Positions 48,087 to 58,897 of a DNA stretch of 64,000 nt are shown piece by piece. The translations under genes and the position numbers were made by a program. This DNA comes from Marsupella aquatica (Eukaryota; Marchantiophyta). Position 1 is the first letter of the stretch. Every line of letters begins with the position of its first letter. The stretch is from assembly GCA_973895155.1 (NCBI GenBank), contig OZ316891.1, positions 31,496,001 through 31,560,000 of the forward strand, read 5' to 3'. The notes under the pieces are model-generated. The model was not told where the DNA came from. It did not search any database and saw nothing but the letters and a program-made list of their open reading frames with translations.

Positions 48087-49439
48087 AAACCTTGCTCCAC
48101 ATCACATGAGTCTAGCTCAATGGTATCATTGTCACAATTGCTGATATCCTCCTTTGCCCCAACATAATTGATATGATCCAATTATCCCTGGGCAATCTCA
48201 TCCTCAACCAAACATGGTTGACTGCCCTCTGTCAAATTAGTTGCATGTACAAACTGCAACTTTGTTGCCTCAAAATTGTAGCAACTCTTTGCCAAGTGAT
48301 CATACTTTTTCTCTTTGGCAACTGTCTTACTCTCTATGGGCCACAACATCCACAATATATGTTACTAACAATAACACATTCAAACACTATGTCAATACAA
48401 ACAACAAATTTTACAATCATATCCCACAAAGTTATAAGGGCCTTATCTTCAAGCCTAGATGTCGTTGGAATGCCAAATTAAAGAGTGCATAGACTTTGCT
48501 ACCTCAAGTGGTGATTGTGGAACTCCTCCAGAATTGCAATCAATTTTATCTCTCACCGACACAACGGCTTCCATTAGTGGTTCCATAGAAATTTATGTTT
48601 AAAAGTAGTTTTTACTTTTTCCAGGTTTATGCTCCTTTACCATCACCCCTGTTGTTTGGTTGGAATATAGAGGAAGATGGGCAGGGAAACAAAAGATCTC
48701 TCCCCTATACCCTTATTGGCTTTGCAAAAGTATAAAACTGATATCAGTTAGTCAGAGGGGCTATTACAAGGATTAGGATAAGCACATTATTTCAATAATA
48801 AAAGCTTTAGGGAAGAGTTCCTCTATGCCTTTCTTGGTGTTGTGTGATTATGCAGTGTGATGTGTCCCCTCATCTAGATGCTAAGTAATATTCCATATAG
48901 AGTGTTAGTTGCTACCCGGATGATGTACAAACGTGTACACCGAAGGCCTTCAAACCTTTTGGTGGGGATGTCCGGACAAAGATGATGACTATACTTGAAT
49001 GTATAGAGTATAAAGTAGAATAGAATTCAAGAGTATAGAGTACCTTTAGACTAATAAGAGTAACAAGCAAGTATAGTTTGGAACAATGCCAAATTTATCT
49101 AAAACTCCTCCGGACACCATGAAAGAGTGATATGCCTAGATAAGTGTACGTCCGACTAACTCACACAGAAAGTCTACTCAATTGTGTCAAAAGGTTTGTC
49201 TAGACAAGATTACGCTAGTCTACCTTAACCAATTAAATCAGAAGTAGTCTAGAGAGCTAATTGAGTAGGAAGGATGAATTGGGTGAGAGAAGGAGATCAA
49301 GTAGGAAGGACAAATTGGGTGAGAGAAGGAGACTAGGGCTTCTATTTGATGGCAATGGGCTTTGGAACCAATCTTCTAGAGGAGGACTCCAAGGCTAGTT
49401 CTAAGAGAGATTGGCGCAGTACGTACCAATCCTAATCTC

Positions 49440-49825
49440 ACTTTTGGGTTTAGCCAAGTATAATACATGTGAGCCCTCTACCTCTAAACAGTGAGGTCCT
49501 AACCTAACTCCACTAGCATCTCTGAGTACGTAGACAAATGGCCATCAGGGAGCTCCAATTCTCAGTTTCACAGACATAGAAGTAGGTCGTGTGGAGATAG
49601 ACGAATAGAACTAAGAAACTAGTTGGGAGCAAGGAAGCTAGCTCATACACAGATGGTCACTCCAAAGCTGGAATTCCGAGTTTCAGAAAAGAAAGAAAGA
49701 TAACCCTCCCATGGTAATATGGATAGAAACCAAACTAAGATGAATAATAAGAAGTATAACAAATATAATGGGCATCATAATACTTAACACCTTGATTAGA
49801 ATCCCTTGGAAGCCCTACATCTCAC
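49440..49825. repeat. Dispersed repeat (partner of 38.6-39.0 kb)
   Basis: Inverted copy of 38,590-39,010; see there. 48,100-49,440 in front of it holds no recognised gene. Confidence 0.55.
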
Positions 49826-50541
49826 AATTTTGAGTACAATTCTTATCTAAATATATGTAATTGTAATCAGTTAACGTATCAAAGTGAATTTGAGCCATGA
49901 CTATGCTGTCGATTTGATCAAGGGCAGCATACTGAGCTTCTCAGTCTTGGTCTACTTGCTCTTGTCTTGCATGAGCCCATCTTCTCCTGCTTATTTCATT
50001 CCTAAATGCCACTTGTCTCTCCTTTCTCTATCCGGGGGTTTCCCCAGCCATAATACCTTTCTCATTGTACAATTCATACACGTTAGGTCCCCACTTGTCT
50101 GAAAGTTCTAATTCATCATCAATTTCCCCTTCTTCCAAGGATTGAGTAATAATGTAGGCCTTATTAACGCCTGCAACACTTCCCCATCTTAACATAGGCA
50201 GCTCACACTAGTACATATTAAGCTGATTTCCGATGCTCAATTTTTGCGAACAATCGGCGTCCGATTCTTTTAGCATCGGAAATTCCGATTATCAAAAAAT
50301 GGCAATATGCCATACTCTCGGCTTCGGATATCTTCATTTCCGATATAATTGACAACGGAAACTTTCCGATGCGTTAAAAAATGGATCATATCCGTTAGAA
50401 AACACATCGGATCCCTCAACAGAAACTTTGATTGATATGGCCGATGTTTTTTGTAACGAAAATAATGTGCGTTACAATATTGATCGGAAACTTTCCGTAG
50501 TTAATAATAACGGATATTATATCCGATTGTGCTAACATGGC

Positions 50542-50685
50542 AAAGTCCGATGTTAGGAGAATGGGAAAGTCCGATGCTAGAAGAATGGGAAAGTCCGATG
50601 CTGGAAGAATGGGAAAGTCCGATGCTGGGAGTATGGGAAAGTCCGATGCTAGAAGAATGGGAAAGTCCGATGCTGGGAGTATGGG
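50542..50685 (+). repeat. CACTA left subterminal array: six 24-bp units
   Basis: Six head-to-tail 24-bp units (AAAGTCCGATGC followed by a TAGAAGAATGGG-like half), differing at a few positions. Because 24 is a multiple of three, every frame stays open, giving a false repeat protein (MGKSDAGR-type) on this strand. Confidence 0.9.
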
Positions 50686-50693
50686 AAAGTCTG

Positions 50694-51001
50694 GTTATGA
50701 CAAAAAGAAATTTTTTGATTGTGTTAGAATGAAAAGTTTTGATGTGTTAGATGGGGTATGTGGTTGCACCGATATACTCTTCCCAAAAGATGCAATCATT
50801 CTTGCATGCATGAATAACTTCATACTTGAGGCAAATGAACTTGAGTGTTGTTTTTGCCTCATTCCAAGACCCAACATATTGTTCCCTTACGGAAATATGT
50901 GCTCTACATGCCAAGTCCAAAATACATCATCTAGAAGGAGGTTGCTTGTCCCATGTAGTCTTTGTTGCAAGTCCAACAACAACATAGTTGATAAAAGATG
51001 A
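50694..51001 (+). other. ORF downstream of the left CACTA array
   Basis: An open frame continues from the 24-bp array into a Cys-containing stretch (DVLDGVCGCTD, ECCFCLIPRP, CSTCQVQ, CSLCCKSNNN) ending with TGA at 51,001. The four Cys pairs are suggestive of zinc binding, but I recognise no family; it could be captured host sequence or chance. Confidence 0.25.
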
Positions 51002-51540
51002 GACAATCAGGAGCCATTGACGCTGAGGCTTTGGAAGGACCAAAATATCATCCATAACTAATAAGCCATAATTATCCCATATCAAATCTAATGAAGGAGG
51101 GCTTTACTATCGATGAATGACCCCTGCCAGATTTCTATTGGTTTCTCCTAGGGGAATGTAATAGGGTAACTAGAATAGGTCACTTGATGCAAAGATCTAA
51201 TCTCATGATAGAGAAAAATGGATCAAGAATGGGTCCAAATTATGGGTCTTAGTAAACTCACAAGTGTATAAAATCCCCAAACACTCTAAGTCAAATAACA
51301 AAAGTGCTAAGCTTGCATGTACAATGTAAGGAATAAGAACCACAAAGTTAAGCTCATGTTGGAGGAATAGCAATTGGGATGGGTGACCAATTAGTTGAGA
51401 AAATTTGAAGAGTTCACATGTCAAGGGAGATGGGCACCTAGCTCATAGTTCCAAATGAAAGTAGAAACCCAATTAAAGGAAGAGATGGGTGACCTGAGCA
51501 TGTCGCGTCCGCTGAAATGCATATCCCATTTTGATTGCTT

Positions 51541-51708
51541 CGGACTTTCCCATTCTCCTAGCATCGGACTTTCCCATTCTCTCACCATCGGACTTTCCCA
51601 TTCTCCTAGCATCGGACTTTCCCATTCTCTCACCATCGGACTTTCCCATTCTCCTAGCATCGGACTTTCCCATTCTCCCACCATCGGACTTTCCCATTCT
51701 CCCACCAT
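51541..51708 (-). repeat. CACTA right subterminal array: seven 24-bp units
   Basis: Seven inverted copies of the same 24-bp unit as the left array (CGGACTTTCCCATTCTC plus CTAGCAT or ACCAT-type ends), then a partial eighth. The last units alternate between two sequence variants, suggesting growth by unequal exchange of pairs. Confidence 0.9.
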
Positions 51709-52689
51709 CGGACTTTCCGATAGAAGTCCGATTGTCGATATCCGATACTATTAAAATGGCATGTTGCGATTCTAGTAGTATCGGATATATGGTTTTTCAA
51801 ATTTTATTTTACAAAGGCGTCCGATGTGGAGAGAATCGGAAAAAGGAGGTAAAATGTACTAGTGTCACCTTTCAGAATCCCAGTTGCCACCATCAAATTG
51901 TACATCCTAGCAACTAAAGGTCTTGCTCAACTAAATAATTTCCACAAATCCAGGCCACCATTCTCCATTTCTCCAGTAATTAAGATGCATACATCCGCCT
52001 TCTTGCCTAATCTTCTCACAACTTTATATAACATTCTTGTGAAGCAGTACCATTTAAAATACCGTGGATCCTTGAGCATGTTGTTGTATGTTTCAGTGTG
52101 ATGGACACTCCACAACCATTTCTCAATCTGCTCCAAGACACTTATCTGTTGATTCATCCCACTAGGTGTCATTAGTATTTGGATACTTGGATGATGCTGT
52201 CAGATAGAAAAGTAAGTGGGAGTAGCGTCATATCTAATGGTTAATTATTCCATCTTGTCCCTATGTCTGATCTCCCTCTGACACTTGGTAATCTGGTGAT
52301 GGGTCATGATATCCCCAAAGCAAGGCGGGACCAAAGTACTTCCCAAGATTATAATTATACATGCCTAGCTCTAACCATCTAATGACTACTTCTATGGGAG
52401 TCATCGCTTCCCAATAACTACTTTTCTCCAAGTATGCCAGAGACACATCTTCTAGGCTAAAGGGGTATATATCATTTCTAAAGGAGCCCCCTTGACAAGC
52501 CACCACCGTTAGGTCACACCTCAATTTGTAAAAGAACCTTATTGCTAACTGACTAAGCTCGGGTGCAATTGGTAGATTAAAACATATCCAATCATGAGAT
52601 ACTACTATGTCCGAGGTCAAAATTGGGTTGAATGCAATTATAGTAACCCCGTCCTCTCCATCTTCTTGCACTGGGCGGTGTCGTAAGGA

Positions 52690-52980
52690 AATTAGAATAT
52701 ATGAAGAATAACTTGGTTTTGTATGAAAATATAAAAGTAGAGATTTTCAGTAAGATTTATATGGTAACAAGTAGATTTTTGGAATTTACCATAGTAAAAA
52801 GGTAAATTTTAGTAACTTCTAGAATCTACCATAGTAAATAGTAATTTCTAGTATTTATCATAGTAAAAAAGTAAATTCTGGTAACTTCTTGAATTTATCA
52901 TGGTAAAAAAATAAGTTCTAGAATTTACCGTGATAAACAAGTAAAATCTGATAAGTTCTAGTAAATTCTAGTATCTTCTA
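52690..52980. repeat. AT-rich degenerate repeat
   Basis: Imperfect repetition of (G)TAAATTCTAG and TTTACCATAGTAAA-like phrases roughly every 25-50 bp, including short palindromes. No gene. It runs up to the promoter-like site at 53,020. Confidence 0.5.
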
Positions 52981-53019
52981 GGATACTCTTGTAAAGGACC
53001 AGCGTGGTCTGGCTCCAAC

Positions 53020-53027
53020 TATAAATA
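53020..53027 (+). promoter_or_regulatory. TATA-like box
   Basis: TATAAATA followed by a GC-richer transcript-start-like stretch (GAGGGAGGCTTGCCCTCCC, a small palindrome). Looks like the promoter of an LTR, but a second LTR copy is not visible in the window. Confidence 0.35.
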
Positions 53028-56000
53028 AGAGGGAGGCTTGCCCTCCCAGAGGAGTCTATTTTCCGGTATTTCAAGCGTATCATGAGTATGAGGATAGAGA
53101 GTGCATAGAGTGCATATTGCGTGCATTTACATAGGAGGAATGCTTGAACACCGGTTCTAGGACTAAACGAAATGGCTATGCCATCGGTTTCTATGGTGGA
53201 AGGATTCTAAGTTTCCTGATTCTTGGTCATGGAAGGCATTGCCACCACACGAGTACCTTGAAGATGGAGCTTTGAATGTGGCAAGGTTGGCTATGCCGCC
53301 AATACCATAGATATAATGTCCACAAACTTGTGATCAAGTAGGGACGACTCTGCCACTGAACCTCTCTTAGTTAATAAGCATATAGGAAGTATGAATGTCA
53401 ATATTGATTTGAATGAGAGTCCGTAGATTTTGAATTTGCATTTTACGATGAACATTAAGTTGATAATAAAGAGGAAGGTAGATATTAGACAGGTTCTTAC
53501 ACAAAAGTTTGGGGAAGAAGGATACATTGTGATTAGCACGTCGTCGGATCCATTAATACTATATAGATGCACAGATGGGGATGTGAGTGTGTTCATAATA
53601 GTGTAATAGATGAGAGAACATAGTCGAGAGTTGAAAGAAGCACGTAGAGAAGATTATCACTTGGAGGAGAGATTTGTGGAGTATGGGCCTGGCCCCAACT
53701 ACTTTGGTGTTATTGCCAATATCTGGAGTAGATCACACATATCTCTTGGTACCAAAAGTGCTTAGGAGTCCTTGCGGAAAAAGGGTATGCCCTTCACACC
53801 TAGCTTATCTGGAGAAAACCGCAAGAGGCACACTAGAGGAACCCAAGGAACTTGAGAAATGGCCAGGAGGGGACAAGACTCTCAAGGGAATTGGTTACAA
53901 GCATGAGGTCTCTTACAAGTGATAAATAGCCTAATTAGCACAGGCAGCCAGACACCCAACGTGTTCTTGAGAGCTCACTATTCCCAGGACAGCGGCCTAC
54001 AAAAATGTAATACGTCAGGGAAGTGTATACTTCCCACAATTGATCCGTACCTCCCAAGCAGCCCAGGCATGTCTTCAATATCAAGGGCAAAAACTCATAT
54101 AGCTTACTATAAACATCCAGACAATATTTTCTTTGGCTATTCTTTTGGGCTAATCCCTCATGCACCACGTTGGCCATTGCTTTAAGTGCAATAAAAGCCT
54201 CATTTTGGGGGTGCTCCCTTTCTAATTGGACAATATGAATTGAGCTATTCGACTGTTGGCCTGATCTCCTAATCTATAATACAAATCCTCAAGTAGTTAT
54301 ACATTAATATGTTTCAACCACTCAAAGAAAGACAACATAAATCTAATCCTTGTGGGGACTTCATCCCATATCTGCAAGTTTGATATCCCTTTTATTTACA
54401 CCTGCACTGGCCAAAATTATCCAAAGGGTTTCCTGTCCCAAGGCTTCATCAACCTCAATTGAATGGATGCCAACTATCACTCCATTGTCTAGACGTTGTG
54501 GTCCAGTTGTTGATGCTAATTCTTTTTAGGATCTCAACTCGTTGCTTGTTTATTGGGTTTTTCAGGGCTCGATCCAATAACTTGGTCGCTTTCTCTCCTT
54601 CATCTCTCAACTCCTGCACTCAGAGCTCCCCATCATATATAAGCATGTCATGGTATCCAAACCCCGATCCAAACATCCTTAGAATTACATTGCACCAACT
54701 CTCGTTAGGCTAGTTCACCCAACCACTTTTTTCTCACCTTCTCTCTCTGCTTGACACTTAATTCCAACGTCCATATGTACTTCACCCTCTCTTGGTTTTG
54801 CTAAGACTCCGACTTTTGTAATGCTCCAAAAGTCAGTGTCACCTGGTGGGTAGTTTCTTTAAGCAACTTCTCTATCGTTGTTACCATCTGGGAGGTAGGA
54901 CCTGCACATTGAGAGTGAGTATGACGCACTTTAGCAACTTTGTCTTCTTATTGCAGACACCTCTCATTTTCTTCTTCACATTGGCCTGAAGCCTCCTTGC
55001 TCGCTTCTTGGGCCTTCTTCAACTATGCATTCAACTCCCTACCCTCTTCTTTGAAGGCAGCTACATACCTACTCAATTCTTCTGTCTTTGTGGTAATCCA
55101 ACTTGTGTATAGCTCCTCTATTTCCTTCCGGATAGTTGCCACTTCCTCTATCAGCAAAGTGATCCTTGCCTCTTTTCTTGAGACTTCATCTCCTGCTCAT
55201 GCAACATTTGTTCTCGTATTTCCTTCTCATTGAGGAGTCCCACCACCTCCTTGTTTTCCATCAGCAAACTATCCAACTTCTCAATCCTCCCTTGGTGCTT
55301 AATGTTGGTGTCAATTGGTGCTTATGAACATATCTTCTTCCTGTTTCTTTGCCTCTTCCTCTTACCCCAGTTTATGCTTCAATTGCACAAATTTGGGTCA
55401 ATCTACGCACTTCCTTGGCTTCTCGTAACCACAAACATTTGTTAGTTCCTGCAAGGAGTGGTTGATTAATAAACTTCATCCTCTATTCAAAGGAGGTGAG
55501 CTAGGACAGTACAATGTTTGATGGCAACTTTGTCAACATTAGTCGATGGTATACATATGTACATTAGTCAGATTGGGCAGTACATGTCATGACTTCTTCT
55601 TCCTCTTTGACCGGGATTAACACTCTCCTTCTCTTTCTTCTCAAGGACTTAACACATGCATTCCCCTTTACCTCAATATGCGTAATCCTTGTACACCTTC
55701 TTCAAAATCTCCACTTCATCTTCATTGCTTGAGACCAAGGATTCCTTTGGGGTGTAGAGTCTTAGATTCTCTTCTTCCCTATCCTCGCTCTCTAACTCGT
55801 TTTTTTCTTCCTCTTGGGTTTGCCTCATCTTGCTCCTCTAAATCACTCTCCCGGAAGGCAATAATTGTGACCCTCTCAGTAGTCAGGGCGTGCCAGTCCA
55901 TCACTACACTATCTTAATACATATGCACAAACCAAGGGAAACAACAGTAGCCCCTTTCCTGGTTATAGCACTTGCAATGTTGCATTTCCATAGCAGCAAT

Positions 56001-56489
56001 GGGTGAAGAGTTCCATCTAATAATCTCTTGGCAATTGATAGTTGTTGTAGTGTTACATAGTGGTATCCACTCTTCAGGATTATCCACTTAGTAAAGCACT
56101 CGAACACATACTTCCGGATCTCTTGGTTTGCCATAACGCCATACTGGACCTTCTTCTCATGTTGGAGCGCTCCTCCTTGTTTTAGGAAGGCACTCATCTC
56201 TCTTCCAGTGAGCGCCTCAATTGGATAGTCAGCTGGTAGGCTGTCGGGGCGGAAATCCCAAACATAGTGGCTAATTCCTTGTTGGGGATGCAATAGGTCT
56301 ATTCCCTGTATGAGATAAACACTGCAGTATCTGCAAAATTGACGTCCCCAATATCTTTGTAAAGCTGACAAGCGCAATCAATTGATACAAACCTATCAAT
56401 TTGGACCAGCCCATAGCATCGAGCCTTTCAAATATCTCTCTGTATTCCTTGATGAAAGCCACCTCAAAGATTGAGCTCCTCAATCTTTC

Positions 56490-57475
56490 TTCTGGAGTTG
56501 ATCATAATTGTTTATTTTTGGCTAGAGGGACCTCTACTCGGGTTTGACGGGAGATATCATTGTGAAATCTTTAAAAATGAAGGTAGTTCACTCAATTTGT
56601 CAACTTAACAACATTTGGATCATCCTTCATTCCTAAAGATTTCAATGGGAAGCTTGCTTTGTGAAAACTCTAACATACGTGCCTCTGGTCTCATAGATTG
56701 AAGTGGTTTCAACAATGGCAGGGTCAATTGAATAGTGGTGGTCTTAGTGCCTTTCCTTATGGTGCTTGAACCTCTTCCTCTTACCTCTTGGAGCAATTAC
56801 TTCACTCATTCCACTTCCTTTTGTATCCAAACGATGATGACTCTTCTTCTCTTGTGATGGCATTCAATTGAATGGGGAGGGTACAACCCTGACACTGGAC
56901 AACCCTAAATCTGCCACCCTTTTGTCTCGTATCTCATGCGGGATCTCATGAAGTTGGGTATGCCCCACACAACTTACAAACCATTAAAGGTTCTTGATGA
57001 CATATTGGTAAAGGTTTCCAGCTGTACTTTGTACTAATTATGCCTTATTATCACCCCTTGGAAAAAAAATAGGGGTTTGCACATTGCACACAATCGATGA
57101 AAAGGGGATTGAACTAAAAAAGCAACAAACTATTCGACCAAAGGATCGACTCTCAATTTAGGGGACCTTTTGACACGCCTCTTAATCCAATATAGTCCCC
57201 TACTCTATATGATGCTATTTGATTCTTACTTTATTGCCCACTTTATTGCTAGCGACAAATTTCAAAGGGGCGCACAATTATCCCTTTATCTATCAAACAT
57301 TGATATCTCTCAAGGCACCACACCCACAGTGCTTTCCTGCCCTTAGTGCTTAGTTAGCGCCCTTAATGCTTAGCTATCCTGTCCTACTCCAAATATCATA
57401 ATTATCCTAATTCTTAGATTCTAGCTAATCATTATGAATTTAGCGGCTTCTTACACTGTGCAGAATATGCAAGTC
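56490..57475. other. No gene recognised
   Basis: AT-rich; minus-strand open fragments continue weakly from the decayed region on the left, with many stops. It ends at the LTR-like element. Confidence 0.3.
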
Positions 57476-57479
57476 ATAT

Positions 57480-58145
57480 CACCGTATATTGGACAAGTTT
57501 TACAGGGAGGATAGTTTTCCCATAGTTTTCCCATAGTTGAGATTTACTCGAGATTCTCTCCAATTGCTCTAGATGGATGAAATACAACTTTCAATAGATC
57601 GATGAAATACAATTTTCAATACCTGTTAATTGATCCAAGGTCCAATTCAGGAACTGGGATATTTGACAACTGGAATTGGATCAAATAATGGACCAACAAA
57701 AGTGTCAAATTGGCAGACTTCCCCTGGAATAAGAAGAGGAGTGAGAACCAAAGTGACAAGGGATGATTTCAAACACCTACACTTATATTGAGTCTTGACT
57801 TGGTTCTAGTGATTCTTATTTTCAATGTTATAGACCGATAGAGTTTTTTCCATGCGATGAAAAGTTGATTAGCATCGAAGGATACACTATTGTCAAATCA
57901 ATACTGTAGGCAAGGCTCCTGTACGATGAACCTCTTGGATAGAAAAGATAATATGAAGAAGACGACCTCTTCACATAAACACCAAGGACTAGTTTGTGCC
58001 TCTATCGTGTTAGGACAGCCCACAACGCAACCCGGGGAAGAGTGCTAGTCGCCAATCAAGAGCTTGGAAAACCCTGATTGAATGAATGATTTTCTTCATC
58101 GTGCAATCAATCTAGTCTTGAGACAATTGAAGAGTTGTGAACAGG
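57480..58145. mobile_element. Probable solo LTR, copy 2
   Basis: Direct match to 31,238-31,885, starting GTCATATCACC and ending GTGAACAG. It differs in the first third, where it carries an extra GATGAAATACAA duplication. It adjoins the 5' flank of the Mutator-like gene. Confidence 0.45.
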
Positions 58146-58149
58146 AGGG

Positions 58150-58897
58150 ATATGCTCAATAGACCCCCTCCAGGAGAAACTTTACTTGATCAGCCCCCTC
58201 CAAACTTTTTTGCCCCAATCAGCCCCCTCATTATGGCCCGTACCCTTTTCTCCCGTGTAAGGCAGTTTCCCCCGTGTAAAGGCCATACTGCACAGTAGGG
58301 AGCCATGCCGCCACGCAGGGTGGCCTCCCGCAGTCGACCATGAGACTCCGCTGCAGTAGGGCCGCAACTACGCGGTTTTGCGTTCTCGCACTATAGTCCC
58401 TTATGAGCGTGAATACTTCGTGGTTTATGTCTTCAACAAAATTTCTGTTTAGGGCGCACATTGTCGGGGCGCACATTGTCGGGGCGGTTTAGGGTCAAGC
58501 GCGCAGTAATCAGGCAACGGGACCTCGTAATTAGAAGTCAAAATCAGGCATTTACCCATCCACGCCGCCACGATCAACATTAGGGTTATGTTACGCGAAT
58601 GTGAATACATTGACATGATTGTATTCTATTTGTAAACTGATCTCTGCATTTTTTAATATCCTTCCATCCCAACTTTTGTCCATGCTCGATAACAAGTACA
58701 CTCAACTTTCCACGAGGCGCACGGCGCACGGCGCACGCACCTACCACCATCGATTGCACAGGAAAACAAGGTACTACTGTGCAGATGTTAGAATGTGTAA
58801 ACTGAAGGCACAAACAATGTCAGGAAACGACATCAGTTCATGGGCTGCAGAGCCCTTTCGCATGTGGCTTAGTAAATGTTTTTGAGCTTTACGTTAA
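58150..58897 (+). other. 5' flank of the Mutator-like gene
   Basis: No ORF of note. Contains a short tandem GGGCGCACATTGTCG at about 58,450-58,480 and CCCCCTCC-type repeats near 58,160-58,230 that could be terminal-repeat sequence of the transposon, but no matching terminal inverted repeat was found by eye at the other end. Confidence 0.35.

Larger units (their letters stand above)
50206..51864. mobile_element. Non-autonomous CACTA (En/Spm-type) transposon
   Basis: Begins CACTAGTACAT and ends ATGTACTAGTG, an 11-bp perfect terminal inverted repeat starting with CACTA, flanked on both sides by the 3-bp direct repeat TCA (50,203-50,205 and 51,865-51,867): the diagnostic structure of CACTA elements. 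Subterminal regions hold 24-bp tandem arrays in opposite orientation, and scattered TCCGAT/ATCGGA motifs throughout. At 1659 bp it is too short to encode a CACTA transposase, so it would need one in trans. It interrupts the decayed minus-strand coding region. Confidence 0.88.
49870..56485 (-). pseudogene. Decayed minus-strand transposon-like coding region
   Basis: Several minus-strand stretches have coding character but many stops: EYREIFERLDAMGW near 56,430; KQGGALQHEKKVQYGVMANQ near 56,150; a Glu/Lys-rich probable coiled coil at 54,950-55,300; SHDWICFNLPIAPELSQLAI near 52,600; MNQQISVLEQIEKWLWSVHH near 52,150; and NEISRRRWAHARQEQVDQD near 50,000. A CACTA element (50,206-51,864) sits between the last two. 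No catalytic domain is visible. It may be the gag-like part of one or more retroelements; I do not recognise the family. The pieces need not all belong to one gene. Confidence 0.4.

Noticed and set aside
50529-50732. Repeat protein of the MLEEWESP type and its minus-strand equivalent at 51,421-51,708
   Set aside because: Open frames on both strands and in several phases result from a 24-bp DNA repeat without stops; DNA structure explains them better than coding.
50206-51864. Foldback or CRISPR-like array
   Set aside because: Units are head-to-tail without unique spacers, and the CACTA ends plus TCA duplication identify a CACTA transposon instead.
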